64,000 bases of DNA, taken from the NCBI GenBank assembly GCA_015179025.1, contig WHUX01000092.1:1-64000 (forward strand), in the 5' to 3' direction. This document shows, in pieces, positions 1 through 11,759 of the stretch (positions within the stretch are counted from its first letter, which is position 1; each line of letters starts with the position of its first letter). This DNA comes from Terfezia claveryi. Lineage: Eukaryota > Ascomycota > Pezizomycetes > Pezizales > Pezizaceae. The notes beneath the pieces were generated by a model. That model saw only the letters and a program-made list of their open reading frames with translations. It was not told the origin of the DNA and searched no databases. The position numbers were made by a program, and so were the translations under genes.

Positions 1-560
1 ATTATAGAGCTCCACTCTACTCTAGTAGCTAAGCTAGAATATGTGTAAGCCAGGCAAGCCGAGTATACCAATAGCTCATGGTTGTTAGCTACTAGGTATT
101 AGCCAGAAGATAAGGAATAACTCTTTAGCTAGCACTTCCAAACAGAATGACCTTTTCATAAGCTAGATTATAAGTTCCTAGTACCATATGAGGTATTAGG
201 GAATATGAGTACTTATACCTACTAGTTGAAGTTCCCTAAAGACATTAAATACTACCCAGTTATTCCTATCTCAGAGATCTAACCTACTACTCAGGCTAAT
301 GATCCTCTCTCCAATCAAAAGCACCCCCCACCTCCTCCTATAATGATTATAGGTGAAGAAGAGTAGGAGGTTAATGAGATACTAGATTCTAGAAAGTGCT
401 ATAGGTGAGTTCAGTATAAGGTCAAATGGTTAGGGGACAAGAAGACTACCTAGCAACCTACAGAAGACTTAGAAAACACACCAGACTTATATACTCTATT
501 GTACCAATAATACTCAAGAAAGCCTTGCCTAGTTGAATAATATCAAACCTTTTGTGTTTT
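1..560 (+). mobile_element. Decayed gypsy (chromovirus) pol 3' end with chromodomain
   Basis: Translation of this stretch gives integrase-like text ending in a chromodomain-like segment (about 339-510, with a readable core YKVKWLGDKKTT), as found at the C-terminus of chromovirus integrases. The frame is broken by many TAG/TAA/TGA codons at places where CAG, CAA or TGG would be expected, the pattern left by RIP. No intact ORF remains and the 5' part lies outside the window. It is followed by a purine-rich tract and a probable LTR at 679. The family call rests on the chromodomain core; the element is clearly dead. Confidence 0.6.
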
Positions 561-678
561 TGTTGTTGTTTGGAGTTGGGGTTCTTGTTCTTACCTTTGT
601 TATTGTTTTCTATGTTGATTTTGCTAGTTGTTATGCCCAGGCCTCCTAGTCACTGGAGCTCCAGCCTAAAAGGAAGAT

Positions 679-1247
679 AGTGTTACAACCATATGCTTAG
701 TTGTCCTTGTTATCACCTGTAATACAGGTGATAGGTTATCATTATTATTGCTCTTGGCATCACTTACGATGCAGGTGATGGGTTATTGCCATTATTGTCT
801 TTGTCGTCACCTGTGATCGCAGGTGATGGGTTATCGTTACCTTGCTTGGCTTCCGAGATAGGGATCTTGGGAAGCTTATTCCTTCCATTGCCCTGACAGA
901 ATTATGTATATATAGCCCCTGTCCCTCATACTGTCGTTGGATCCCTATCCAACATCTTGTATATCCAATACAGGACCTTGCCTCTCCCAGCGCTTGTGCA
1001 CCTCCCTTGTGCACCTCCTTGTCTCGTAAATAGCTCTGCAGCACAGCTGCCTCCCTCCGACATACGTGGCAACCGCTTCCGCGTGTCTCTTGTCCTTGCC
1101 TCCTGCCTCCTGCCCTTGCCCCTTGCCTCCTGCCCTTGCCCCATCCCGGCCGTCCCCGATCACATACGTAGCGTTCCTACATGTGCGATCTCCTTGCCTA
1201 CTCCCAAGTGTACCCTTGGTCGCCTTGTCCCCAGAGCCGTCGTTACA
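679..1247 (+). repeat. Probable 3' LTR of the chromovirus
   Basis: A TGTTACAACC start follows a purine-rich tract (AAAAGGAAGATAG), as expected for a 3' LTR after a polypurine tract. The stretch holds three copies of a CACCTG...CAGGTGATGGGTTAT unit between about 705 and 840. The right end is placed at a CGTTACA at 1247 only because it could mirror TGTTAC. The partner LTR is outside the window, so the boundary is uncertain. The LTR abuts the hAT relic on its right. Confidence 0.4.
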
Positions 1248-1339
1248 ATTCTTCTGGTAAAGTCTCTTAGACAGGATATGCAAATTCCTCTCGACGTTGT
1301 AGTGTCCAACAAATATAAGTAATAATATTCTGCAACTTA

Positions 1340-2466
1340 CCATATGGTCCCTGCTTGTGGCAAAATGTTAAAGGCTATCCAACTCTTGCATTCCAATGTC
1401 CGATTCAATTCCATAAAGAAAGGCCTTCACAACAAGATTGATAACATGTCCAAAATAGCGAAGCCTATGTTCTGATACATTAAAAGAAACTCCAACCTCT
1501 TGTAGACATATAGAAAGACATATCAATACAGAATCATTATTCGTAGTATTGTCCAGAGTGAAGTATCCAACCTTCTTTGTTAATCTATACTCTTGCAATA
1601 AGGACATGATAATCTGACTTTGATTTTCTCCTGTATGTGCTCCATGTAAACGACGAAGATCTAATAATGCTCGACAAGACTGACCATCCATATTACTCCA
1701 ATGTTCGACTATGCCTAATAGTGCAAGATTATTGCTTGATGTCCATAAATCAAAACTAAAATGAACAAGTGGGATATTCTCAACACTTGAATTAATAACT
1801 GCTTCTAAGACGTATAAATTTGCATTGTCCATGTGTGAACAGTATTTCCAGAACGAGGTAAACAGCGTGGAATTGCAGTATAAGAGGCAGAAACAGAAGC
1901 AAGGTATGATAATAATAAACGAAAACTGGACTCTTCAACTTGCCGAAAACTTATATTAGATAAGACCATCCATTGAACCAAAAGCTGCTTAAATACATCG
2001 GAATTAAATTGAATTTCGGTGTGCTATTTCCAAAAGCCTATTGAATAATACTAGGTCCAGTCGGCACCTCCGCTGGACCATTTTCTGTCATGCGATGTCC
2101 TTGAAGATGTTGAATAGGATGTTTTGTTGATCCATCCGCATATCTCTTAGCCTGCCCAGGTCGACATAACCGACATTGCCAAAATCGCTGATTATTGATA
2201 GTGACTGCTTCACCATACTGCCAAATCCAACTTCGTCGTGGTGTACTCCACATGCGCCATAGGGAGGAGGGACCTGTTGCTGCAGCTGAACCATCATCAC
2301 CACCACCTATATCAAATGCGTTTGGTGACTGTTGACTTGATGGATCAAAATGCGTAAATTGACTAGATGATAATTGAGATAGGTCGCTTATGGTCTCCTG
2401 ATCATCATCGAAAATCCCCGACATATCCATAGATGAAGAGTCAATATTATCCATAATCTTGCACAT
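1340..2466 (-). pseudogene. hAT-family transposase relic with BED-type N-terminus
   Basis: Three minus-strand pieces in shifted frames read as one hAT transposase. The N-terminal piece (2466-2038) has a BED-like zinc-finger region (SWIWQYGEA ... FWQCRLC ... HPIQHLQGH). The middle (about 2010-1830) has the usual hAT run with an FRxLLxYL-type motif. The third (1832-1368) carries HFSFDLWTSSNN and GYFTLDNTTNND, the conserved RNase-H-fold DDE segments, followed by HRLRYFGHVINLV. The C-terminal dimerisation region is missing; the reading is lost near 1340 next to the probable LTR. hAT enzymes cut and paste DNA; this copy cannot encode a full enzyme. Family call is secure, exact ends are not. Confidence 0.75.
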
Positions 2467-2639
2467 AGGTCAGCGTACTTTTTTTTTTGTTGAAATATTA
2501 TAGATTACTTACCACGACAAGTGATAGAACCGTTGCTTTTTTTTTTATATACTCTGCACTCGTATGTGGTCCCGATACTACCGTTGCTTTCAAGCGGATT
2601 GACCCGATAGCAACGGATACAGCTACAACTTTATGCTAA

Positions 2640-2776
2640 GCGACAGTCCTGAATAGCCTGGACTGCCGCTTGAATAGCCTGGGCATGCCTGAATAGCCTG
2701 GACTCCGGCCTGAATAGCCTGGACTCCGGCCTGGACGGCCTGAATAGCCTGAATAGCCTGGGCTACGGCCTGGTCG
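2640..2776. repeat. Short tandem repeat array (GAATAGCCTG units)
   Basis: At least seven copies of GAATAGCCTG are spaced by 5-15 bases of GACTCCGGCC-like filler. The array lies just upstream of the hAT relic start and could be the subterminal repeat region typical of hAT ends, but no terminal inverted repeat was identified. Confidence 0.6.
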
Positions 2777-3481
2777 GCGGCCGCGCCGGTTGAGAACACT
2801 GCTCCTAACCCTTCGAGTTGCAACAAGCTTAACCAACCGGAAGCGGATAACTATATACTAAACGCCGCGTAACACTCTGCAATAAGCATTAACATATCAA
2901 GGCCACGTAAACTCCCGTAGTAAGCATAACCACCGTAAGGCCGTGCAATGCCGTGCAAGCCTTTGCCAAAAGCAAGCAATATCCCAATACCAATCCTCCA
3001 TGGGAAGCAGTTATCCATATGCCGAAGCCCCAGCCCTTCAGGTCATCGCTAGAACGGTACACACACTTCCGTATTCCGGCCAGTCTCTCTAGACTCATAG
3101 GCCTAGAGGGCCCATTGCTAGACCTGCTGTGGGTGATCAGTCCACGTCCTTAGTCTCAGCAGTTGTCAGCTTCGGTTTACCGCCTCTGCGTAGACCACCC
3201 TCACGTGAGACTCGTAACAGGCTGAGCCAAGAGTTGAAGGGGCCTCGGTTGGCCCTGGCCCAAGGGTAGGAGGAGCGGGCGTGATTGGGTTGCACGCCTC
3301 GCTCTGGAGAGTTGTGTGAGTCGTTCGGCAGTAGTAATAGAAGAGTGGATGTTGAGATAGATTGTGGGAAGACAGAAGAGTGGATGTTAAGAAAGATATA
3401 GTGGGAGTGACTGAAGAGTGATAGATAGATGCTGGTTTGGAGGTTGAGTACTTCAATAATTATGAAGGGTGAGCGTTTCTG

Positions 3482-3650
3482 TAGTCTGGTTGTTGTGCCA
3501 ACCAGACTAGCGTTTCTGTATATCTACTGCTACTTTGTTAGTGTTAAGCCACACTGATGTGGCCCAACCTTGTCCTTCAAATTCTCGGGAACCCTCTACA
3601 GATGCCTCCTCTACAGATGTTCCCCTAGTCTGGTTGTGCCAACCAGTCTA
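3482..3650. repeat. Two short hairpins built on the GTGCCAACCAGACTA motif
   Basis: At 3482-3509 an 11-bp arm TAGTCTGGTTG is followed by a 6-base loop and its exact complement. At 3626-3650 the same arms recur around a 3-base loop with one base lost. The same motif recurs at 27.1-28.0, 39.9 and 60.2 kb. The rest of 2.8-4.1 kb shows no convincing gene. Confidence 0.7.
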
Positions 3651-4185
3651 ATGTTCCCCCTACTCCGTAAGTACCGAGCAGGCAAAAACAGCTTTCGGAC
3701 TTTGAGAAATGCCTCGCCGTGTAGTGGCTGTTATTAAGGCAGAGGTTTGGTATACAAAGTACGCTGCATCTTTATAGCTACGTCAGTGCGCGGCTAAGCC
3801 TAAAATATGCGAGCTAAATGTAAGACTTGCATACCGCTTGCATAAGGCCGTTCAATTCTTTTTGCCACCTAGCTGTACATTATAGACTGAAGATATTGGA
3901 AATTATCTACTTTCAAACTCAGTTTTCTTAACAACGAGACACCAGTTTCTCACGCAGAAGGGATTCTACAAAATGAATATCGCTGAGATAAAATTCTTTC
4001 GGCAATTAACTCAGAAAATCATAGCAAATAGCTAGCATTATAAAACTCATTTTTACACTTCAACTTCATCGCCACTTCATCGAAAAGTCTACACCCTTGT
4101 TCTAGCGAAAAAAACCCTACCTCATATACCTAGCCCACTCATCCCTGCCTCGTTTTGCACTCCATGGCCGACCGGAAGGTCTCTA

Positions 4186-5408
4186 TTGTCCTCCTCAAGC
4201 GGCAAGAAGCGTGAACGCTCCCCAGGGACACCTCCAGCAAACGTCCCCCTCACGAAGCCTCCTCCCACCTCCGACCCCTGTCCCTCTCAACCCCTCCCCG
4301 AAAATCCCGAACAATGGAGTCCAGCACACGTCCTGAAATATCTTGTAGAGAAGCAGGTGGAATACTATCTCACCGACATTCACATTGCCAAATTCAGGGA
4401 ACAAGAAATTGCTGGTCGTGACCTTTTGACACTCACCAAGAAGGACCTCGGACAACCTCCGTTCGATTTATCCCACGGTCCAGCAATCCGCATTGAGCGC
4501 TTGATTAATCTGTTGAGAAACCTACAAGGTAAGTTTCCTCTTACAATTTCTGGATTCCAAGCTATGTCTTGTGCTGACAATTAATTTGGGTAATTCTAGC
4601 ACTCTGCAACAAACACGCCGTTACCATTGTTGTGCCGACACACCCCAGCACATCGAGAGAGAGACGATGGGGGGATCTGAATCCCATCTTGAATGCCGTC
4701 TTGAATAAGGGGGCAAAAAATGACAAGAACACCAAGAAGAAAACCGGTTCTGTGGCGTATGATCTCTCCTGAGCACAAAAGCTACCACCACCGCTAATTA
4801 TGTCTAGTTATTCAAATGTCACTTGGCCAGATGTAGAGCCTATATTCGAACGGCTTTTCCGTGATGTCACCATCGTACCAGCAGAAGTCCCACAAAATAT
4901 CCTGCAAGGTTTGCAGTCATACTTGTCTATAGTTACCGTGGGGCTTGGGGATGCAATTACTGGAAATGAACAGAAACGCATCCTTCTTATTGCACCAATT
5001 CTCTTCTACATTCTCAAAGCATTTCGCGACAGCGGTGTTTCTGATATGAAGATTCTAGTTGAGAGGTCGGTCCCCGGCAAAAATATCAATGTTAACGGCA
5101 AGTTCGAATTTATTATCCAACACGGCGGGGAAAAAAGGATTTGTGTTGTTGAGGCAAAAAAAGACGACATGGATCAAGGGATGACCCAAGATCTTTTGGG
5201 GTGCGAGGCTATCGCCGATGTCGAAAACTCTAGCTGTGTATATGGCATCGTGACCAACTATAGAGACTGGCTATTCTTCCGGAGCCTGGATGATAAAATA
5301 GAACGAGACAGCCTGACACTGGCTATGACTGGCCCAGGGGGGTATCTTCCTAGTGAAGAGGGCCTGAAGGGGATCGTGGGTAAGATCTATGCGCTCCTCT
5401 CTGAATAA
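4186..5408 (+). CDS. Crinkler-type protein: SAM-like domain plus PD-(D/E)XK nuclease-like domain
   Basis: A three-exon model fits without frame problems: 4186-4528, 4600-4756 and 4808-5408, with introns of 71 bp (GTAAGT...CTAG) and 51 bp (GTATGA...CTAG), giving about 366 residues. Residues about 45-115 look like a SAM-type helical domain (WSPAHVLKYLVEKQVEYYL). The last exon looks like the endonuclease-fold C-terminal domain of CRN proteins: a KFEF strand, the catalytic-type VVEAKKDD with the E-x-K core, a GMTQDLLGCEA helix, then YGIVTNYRDWLFF. CRN proteins are modular effectors or conflict proteins thought to act in nuclei; function here is inferred. The frame has no ATG: it is open back to a TAG at 4033 with none in frame, and the well-placed ATG at 4164 lies in another frame and stops after 16 codons. 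A small 5' indel, a missed upstream exon or non-AUG initiation are possible. Confidence 0.7.
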
Positions 5409-7600
5409 TAGGGGGACATGGTCAGCAATTCTGGAAGTGTTGTGAGATCTCAGTGTTTCACTCACCTCTTCCTATTCTTTCGTTCTTTTTTTTTGTTTTT
5501 TTTGTTTTTGATTTCTATGAATATGGTATGCTTCTCGTTGGTAATTAAATGAAATGAGGTCAATAGAATTACCTTTATTAATCGCTTACCATGCGTCTAT
5601 TCTGAGTACGTGAGCGCAAAAGCGTGCAAGCAACCTGAGTGCACGTCTGGAGCATAGGTACACCCACCAAGGACGTCGGGGCGGAAGCTTAGGTTATAAT
5701 GGCGTCCAGCGCGGGGACACCTGCCCAGCACAGTGTTGCGTCCCAGGCGTTGGAGCAGCGTCCAAGTGCGGATCCAGACGCTCGCGCAACAAGCATTGAC
5801 GTCCTGATCTTGAGTTATCGTCCTGTGCGTCCCATGCGTCAGACGCACAGGATGCAAATATTTTTCTTGCTGATGGCGGCACTGAAGGTATGGAATTACT
5901 GTATCGGTACTGTATCTTACATCAAGCATGCCCAAGGTATTTGTGCAGAAGTCTGTGAACTTTCCTTCAGTTTGGTCCAGCTTACGCGATGTGCCCTTTA
6001 GATAAGGCTTCTTCGGGATGGAAGTGACTGCTGTTGTTAAGAGGGTCTAGAGCGTCTGGTAATCAGCTGCACTCCTGCTAGGGTGAGCTTGAATGAGGGC
6101 ATTGAAGGAGTTATGGCCATGATGCTTAAGGATTGGGTTTCGGATTGATGTTGAACAATTAATATTGAAAGATTAATGTTGGAGGTCTATTGGGAATGCT
6201 GGAAAAAGAGTGGCAGACCATAGGAGAAGGCAAATGTTGGTGCAACTGCAATACATTTGAGTGATGCAGAGGAAGTGCAGAGGATACGGGGCCTAGTAGG
6301 CAAATGACAATGTGACTGCAATTTGAATTTCCTAAGGCCTGTTAGTAATGACTGGAAGGGCTGTAGAGACTGGTGGTTCAAGGAGGAGGGAATGACCATA
6401 TAATATATAGTTTTTGATACTGAGAGCCTGGCTGAAAAACAAATGATCTGTCATATCTTAGGATATGTCGAGATAAACCAAGCCGTTTAAAGTTGGTATA
6501 GGGTTCGAGAATATGGCAGCTGCAGAGTACTATGTGGGGACAGCATACTGTGTATATAAAAAAACAAAAGGCTGTAGAGTACTAGTGTGGTGTACAGAGT
6601 ACTGGTGGGTATTACAGACACTTGCAGAAAACTAGCGTGGTATGCCAAAAGAGAAGTAGCATGATTCCTAAAATGGTAGTCTGTAAAGACCAGAAATGGT
6701 AGGGGCCAAATCGGGACTGACTAGGGTGACTTCCCAAAAAGGTAATCAAATAATGCCAGGGAAAATAATTGCAGATTGCCTGTTTAGTGCTGCGATGGGA
6801 GACTTTATCGCGTGGTCACCCACTGCAGTACTAGCCCGGCGTATCTAAAGCTTCGATATGGCAGAGCGAACGGGATGCCTCTTTTTCTTCAGTCTATGGT
6901 CGTAGATGTCAAATGATGATGCACTCACGATTTTATGTCACCTATACACTCTCAAATTAGCTTACTGGGTTTTGTATCAGGCTTAATATCGTCGAAAACC
7001 GCATAACAAACCGAGTAATCAGCATCCCGATGATGTACAGTATATATCTGTAGCTAAGTGCTGTGAGAACATTAAAAAATCTACAACACCAGGGATTCCC
7101 GCAGGGTCTCCCATCGCAGTAAATTGGCACTAACCCTGCTAGCGAAGTAGTCAGTACCTCTTATGATCTAGTGCAAGGAGATGATCTAGTGCAAGGAGAT
7201 GATCTCATGCCTCAGTAATTGTCACTAAACCCTGGTAGCGTTAGACCTACTAGAATATTTCACTCCCACCCCCGTATACTCCAAGTGCCCATTAAATGAC
7301 ACAACGTCCCCAGCTTTTCCTGATCACACAACTTCATCTCATACAGCTTCAAAATTAGTCCCAGAGTCCTGGCTCTACCTACGGCTACACATATACAGAG
7401 CGCTCTTGTACGACGGCCCAGCAGACAGGAGAGTAAGATAAACTCGACTAACTACAAGGAAGAAGTAGAATTCTTCACCAAGAGCAACTTCCAAGAGTGA
7501 CAGGAAGACAACTAGCTACTGGATACCATATAGAAGTACACCATCCGTAGCTATCAAGTGTAGGCCTCCCTTTTCCGAAGGTCACTCCAAGTTCAACCGA
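5409..7600. other. Gene-poor spacer with small repeats
   Basis: No supported gene was found. A GC-rich patch lies at 5600-5860. A 14-base inverted repeat (CTGCGATGGGAGAC) sits at 6790-6803 and, inverted, at 7106-7119, about 330 bp end to end, possibly a small MITE or MITE relic. A direct repeat GATCTAGTGCAAGGAGAT occurs twice at about 7167-7202. Confidence 0.5.
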
Positions 7601-7621
7601 TTATAAACTGACCATGCCAGC

Positions 7622-10600
7622 ATGCCTGACTCCACTCCATGCACCCCCACGGACACCTCAGGCAATCCCTGCATCCCTCTGGATCTTCCGCCGAATTTCA
7701 GCAAGTGGAACCGGGAGCATGGCGAGTGTTTCTTCAAGCAAACCAAGAGGATTACGGTCTCGATGAAGAGGATATTGACCACATTTATGGGAACAAAATT
7801 ATCGGATACGATTTTGCGAAGATCACTAAGGAGGAACTGGAGGCATTCCACAAGTTATCTTCCAGTGTAGCAAGCAGGATCTATGAGCTCATTACTACAC
7901 TGACCAAGCCACTACAATGTAGGTTCCATCTTTCTACACTTCACGTCAATGCCTCATGCTGATAACTGGCAGGAGTTGATACACTCGTCACGGAGAAAAA
8001 TACACAATGTACATTTTCTTCCCTTTGTCTAGGTAACCTGCTGATCTTGGTTTGGGACAGTGCTGTCTAACGACGCTGTTGTTTTATTTTGGCGCTCACT
8101 CTTTCTTAAGCATCCAAATTATCCAGTCACCAATTCAGAATGGATTCACCTCAATCCTAAGGTCAACTGGATGGGTTCCGATACGTATAAGCAATCGGTC
8201 TTCATTCGACCAATTTACAACAAGTTCTGGGAAATGATCAATGGCAGGGGTAGGCTGTGGATTCTTACTGGCACTCCTGGTAGGCCTTGATGAGTACCAC
8301 CGAGAACCTCTACGTGATGGCTAATATTTTTTTAGGCATTGGTAAGACTTTTTTCACGTTCTTCATGTTTGTCAAGATACGCATGACGCAGCCCAATGCG
8401 ATCATTGCACAGATGTATAGAGACAAGACACTCATCTTTTATCCTGATGGGACTGTGTATCATTCAAGCGGAGAGGTTCCCCCCAAAGTGCGTCAAAATG
8501 CGGAAAATTGGGTCATTGCAGATGCAGTCTTGCCAGCGGATGAGGGCATGTACTGTCGAACGGTCTTGGTTATCTCTCCGAAGATGGCCTGGCAGACACA
8601 GAAAGCAAGGGTTTCAAGAACGATGCATGCCTGTTTGGGATCTTGAGGAGCTGGGGAAAGTATATACTCAGGTTTATAATGTTTTTGGTCTCACGTGGGA
8701 GGATGTCGAAAGTAGCTTTGAATTGTGGGGAGGGATACCTCAAACGACCCTGCGATTCATTAATGATGACGCATGGGAGAGGTCCCTACGTACAGCATTC
8801 ACTGCGAATAGGATGAAGGAATGCATGAAGCTTGATAGGGGGCTGTCGTATTCATCTGTGGATGACGTATCTGGAATGCTGGTGCATCTTGTCCCCATTG
8901 ATGACCAATACATCTCCACAGAGGTTCGCTGGGCATCTAGAAAGCTCTGCGCTATCGTGCTTAAGATGCTATTGAGCAAGGCAAGAGGAAAGCTAAGAAA
9001 ATAATTTTGTCGACTCGAGGGATTGGTGCCTATGGCTCCTTGCGGGGGTATCTATTTGAGAATTTAGCACACGAGGTCATTGCTGAGGGGGGGCGGTGTG
9101 AACTTCCAAGACACTACCATCTCCTGGATCCGCTCTCACATTGGAATCCCAGGCAATGAGAAAGCAGATCAGCTAGCGGCTTTCGCCTCCGCCCTCGGCA
9201 AGCTCTCCTGCTCAACCTCAATCGTGACAGAAGGATGGATAAGACAGGCTTCGAAAGCCATCAGAAGTCAAGCTCGCATAGCAGCAGGCTTCGGCATCAA
9301 AAGGACAGCGTGGAATCGCCATGCCCTCTCAGCTTACACTTGGTGTCGTACAGACCGAGGGCCCCAACTAGCCTGGCTCTATAAGATCGGTAAGGCAGAA
9401 TCCAGCACCTGTCCCTGCGGATATCACTCCCAAGATGGCCGGCACTTGGTCTTTGACTGCCCTCTCCTACATGCTCACGCTGCATATGAGGATCAAAGTA
9501 TTTATAAAAAAAAAAAATAAAAAAAAACCTACATGCCCAGACAAGCACTCGGCAGCATCAAGGACTGGGAGGATCTCGACTACCCGATCTGGATCGAAGA
9601 GGAGGAGGAGGACAATTGGGATGCTGTCGAAGCTTTTTTCGGCTTTCTGTACAAGTGGTTGGCAGGAAGGAGGCATGGGAATATGTAAAAACAGGAGGGG
9701 GCGGCGTGATCCGGCGATTCTTAACATCCATGCATGCTAGGATGGGCTGGCCTTAGCTGGCTGGTAGCACTCACGAGTTCCCTTACACGTTTTTCTCACA
9801 CCTTAAGTCATCTATTGTTGGTATTTTGACACTTTCAGTCGGTTTCTGGTAGGGGCCTCAGTCAGGCCTCTTGGGGTCATCTGCCATTGGCGGTTAATGA
9901 CAGTATGGAGGCCCTCTGCCCTATGATTTCCTTTATATATGTATCTATCTTCATTGCTTTCTGCGCGCCGGACCTGGCAGATTAACTTGCCTTGTCCTGA
10001 ATCCACCCGGGCTTCTGGGTGGCTCTTCATGGTCCCCTTACTGGGACCGAATAAGAGTAACAAGGTATATAAAAAAAAAAAAAAAAATGAGGGAGGGCGG
10101 TTTCAGGTGACACTATCGTAATTATAACAGAGCACAATACTGACGAATTATAGGTGTTCGATCTCAACACCAGGATTTGGAAGGAAGAAGAATTCCCAGG
10201 GCGCAAGGTCAAGCAGTTCAAGCAGGTGAACGAAGCCAAGCCCGGTCATCACAATGTTCCTCTAAGCCAAACCTTCCAATCGGTAGATGCATTAGTCCCA
10301 CCAGACATTCTGTACCAAATGACAGTGTCCCCAAGCCATGGAATTAAGGTAAGAATTTGCCTTTCCTTATGAATTCCTAGTTTGACTCTAGACAAGGAAC
10401 GAGGGTTAGATACCCTGAATTTCACCGGCACCTACCCTATCAATTTCTATTTCGTCACTTTGATTGAGGGGTTTGAAAGTTTCAAAAAGGCAAACTGGGG
10501 AATGAATGGGATGCACGAATTAAGCAGATGGTGATAGGAATTAACCTGGATGATGCCATTGCCAAGTATCAGGCCACCTTCCATGAAGAGGTGATGATGA

Positions 10601-10647
10601 TACTCCGCGTGAAGCGTGCGCGGGTCGATAGAGCCGACAGGGGGTAA
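7622..10647 (+). pseudogene. Crinkler-type NTPase gene, frameshifted and split by a LINE
   Basis: Order of recognisable parts: a SAM-like or helical N-terminal domain (about 7700-7915; WRVFLQANQEDYGL); a 54-bp intron (7919-7972); a P-loop NTPase domain whose Walker A (TGTPG/GIGKT) is split by a 56-bp intron (8280-8335); an ELWGGIPQTTL segment (about 8730); and a C-terminal CRN segment after the LINE (10154 onward; SVDALVPPDILYQMTVS) ending near 10647. Frame changes are seen near 7700, 8600 and 8990, and a one-base loss near 10500, besides the 1-kb insertion. A 47-bp intron (10107-10153) directly follows the insertion site. CRN NTPase domains are AAA/STAND-like; this copy is not expected to make a full product. 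It lies 2.2 kb from the nuclease-type CRN gene and on the same strand. Confidence 0.7.
9098..10087 (+). mobile_element. 5'-truncated LINE (Tad-like) inserted in the CRN gene
   Basis: The insert begins inside the RNase H region of a non-LTR retrotransposon (ISWIRSHIGIPGNEKADQLAA), runs through the C-terminal zinc-binding tail (CPCGYHSQDGRHLVFDCPLL), and ends in a poly-A run at about 10069-10087. An 11-A plus 8-A tract near 9508-9527 breaks the frame; the text resumes as WEDLDYPIWIEEEEEDNWD. The flanks form a 14-bp target-site duplication with one mismatch: TGAGGGGGGGCGGT at 9084-9097 and TGAGGGAGGGCGGT at 10088-10101. 5' truncation, poly-A and a 14-bp duplication fit target-primed reverse transcription. 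Confidence 0.8.
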
Positions 10648-10726
10648 ACAAATCGTTTTTGTGCTGTCGTTTTTCATCGGGCGGTACAGTACGGGGGAGT
10701 CATGATATGAGGGAATTCAACAACCC

Positions 10727-11750
10727 CCACCCTGCGCAATCTCCAATTTTACCTCTTTATCAGCTTTGATTCTCTTCAATGCAAGCTCTTGTTGGGCCGC
10801 TTGTTTATCTTCAAAGGCTCTCTTTATGACAGTACCGAGATCACGTTTCTCTTCACGCTTTGGCAGGGACGAGGAACCCGGAGTTGGAATTCGTGCAGGT
10901 GTGCTTATTTGTGATCTTATTCTTGAGGGCTTTTGTGAAGGAGGTCTTGTGGGTATTTATGATGCTGGCCTAGGTGTGCTTTTTGACTCGGTTGTCTCGG
11001 ATGGTATTTCTGATACTTCCCGTGAGGCTTCCTCGGAATGTATTTACATTATGGACTCGATAGCTATTGGTGATACTTCTGAGTCCTCAGAGTATATTTG
11101 TATTGCTAGGTCTATGGCTATCGGAGGTGCTGCCTGCAGACTCGGAGGAGGTATTTGAGGTCCAATAGACTCTGTATGCAGAACAACTGATACATTGGGT
11201 CGCAATCCCCATATCTCCTCTGTTAGGGGCGAGCTAGTGATCACGGTGATATCTGTCGGTATATCGGTATTTGGGGCCTACGAGGGCACAATCACTAGGC
11301 TCGGGCCTAACTGGGCTAAAGATGCGAAGAATATAGACTGATTCATTCGATAAAGTAAAGTAACCCAGCGATACAAGACTTCGCTCGAGTCTTAGAGAGC
11401 AATAACTAGATACAAGAATTGGGCATATATATAGGAAAGCGGGGTTGACTTCAGGCGGGTGGTGCCGGCCGGTCTGCATATTCTCAGCCGTAACATCCTC
11501 CAACCGCCAGAAGAAAAGGCATCTCCGCTCCAATATCTTATTAATAGACTCCTCGTTATCCTCTAACTTGATTCCCCACCCTGAATGGGTTTGCATGGCT
11601 TTCGCTTCCTTCCAAGCTTTCTTCATATTGCTTATTTTTTCTGAGATCCTCGTTACTGTAATGTACTCGGTGTCACCAAATACCTGCTACGTATGCAAGA
11701 TACTGCATCCTAAATCCACTATATTGGATCTTCTTCTCATAAGTGATTAG
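10727..11750 (-). pseudogene. Relic of a Myb/SANT-like DNA-binding protein
   Basis: On the minus strand 11750-11450 reads as a Myb/SANT-like domain of the type found in fungal transposon-associated proteins (ISNMKKAWKEAKAMQTHSGWG). After an unrelated stretch (about 11240-11450) a second part (11240-10730) reads as a proline/serine-rich linker and a basic, helical C-terminus (SLPKREEKRDLGTVIKRAF ... QQELALKRIKADKEV). Several frames are needed, so this is a relic. Whether it belonged to a Harbinger/pogo element or to a host gene is not clear. Confidence 0.4.
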
Positions 11751-11759
11751 GACTTGCTA

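Noticed and set aside
945..1343. 132-codon minus-strand frame
   Set aside because: It covers the probable LTR and has no protein-family text.
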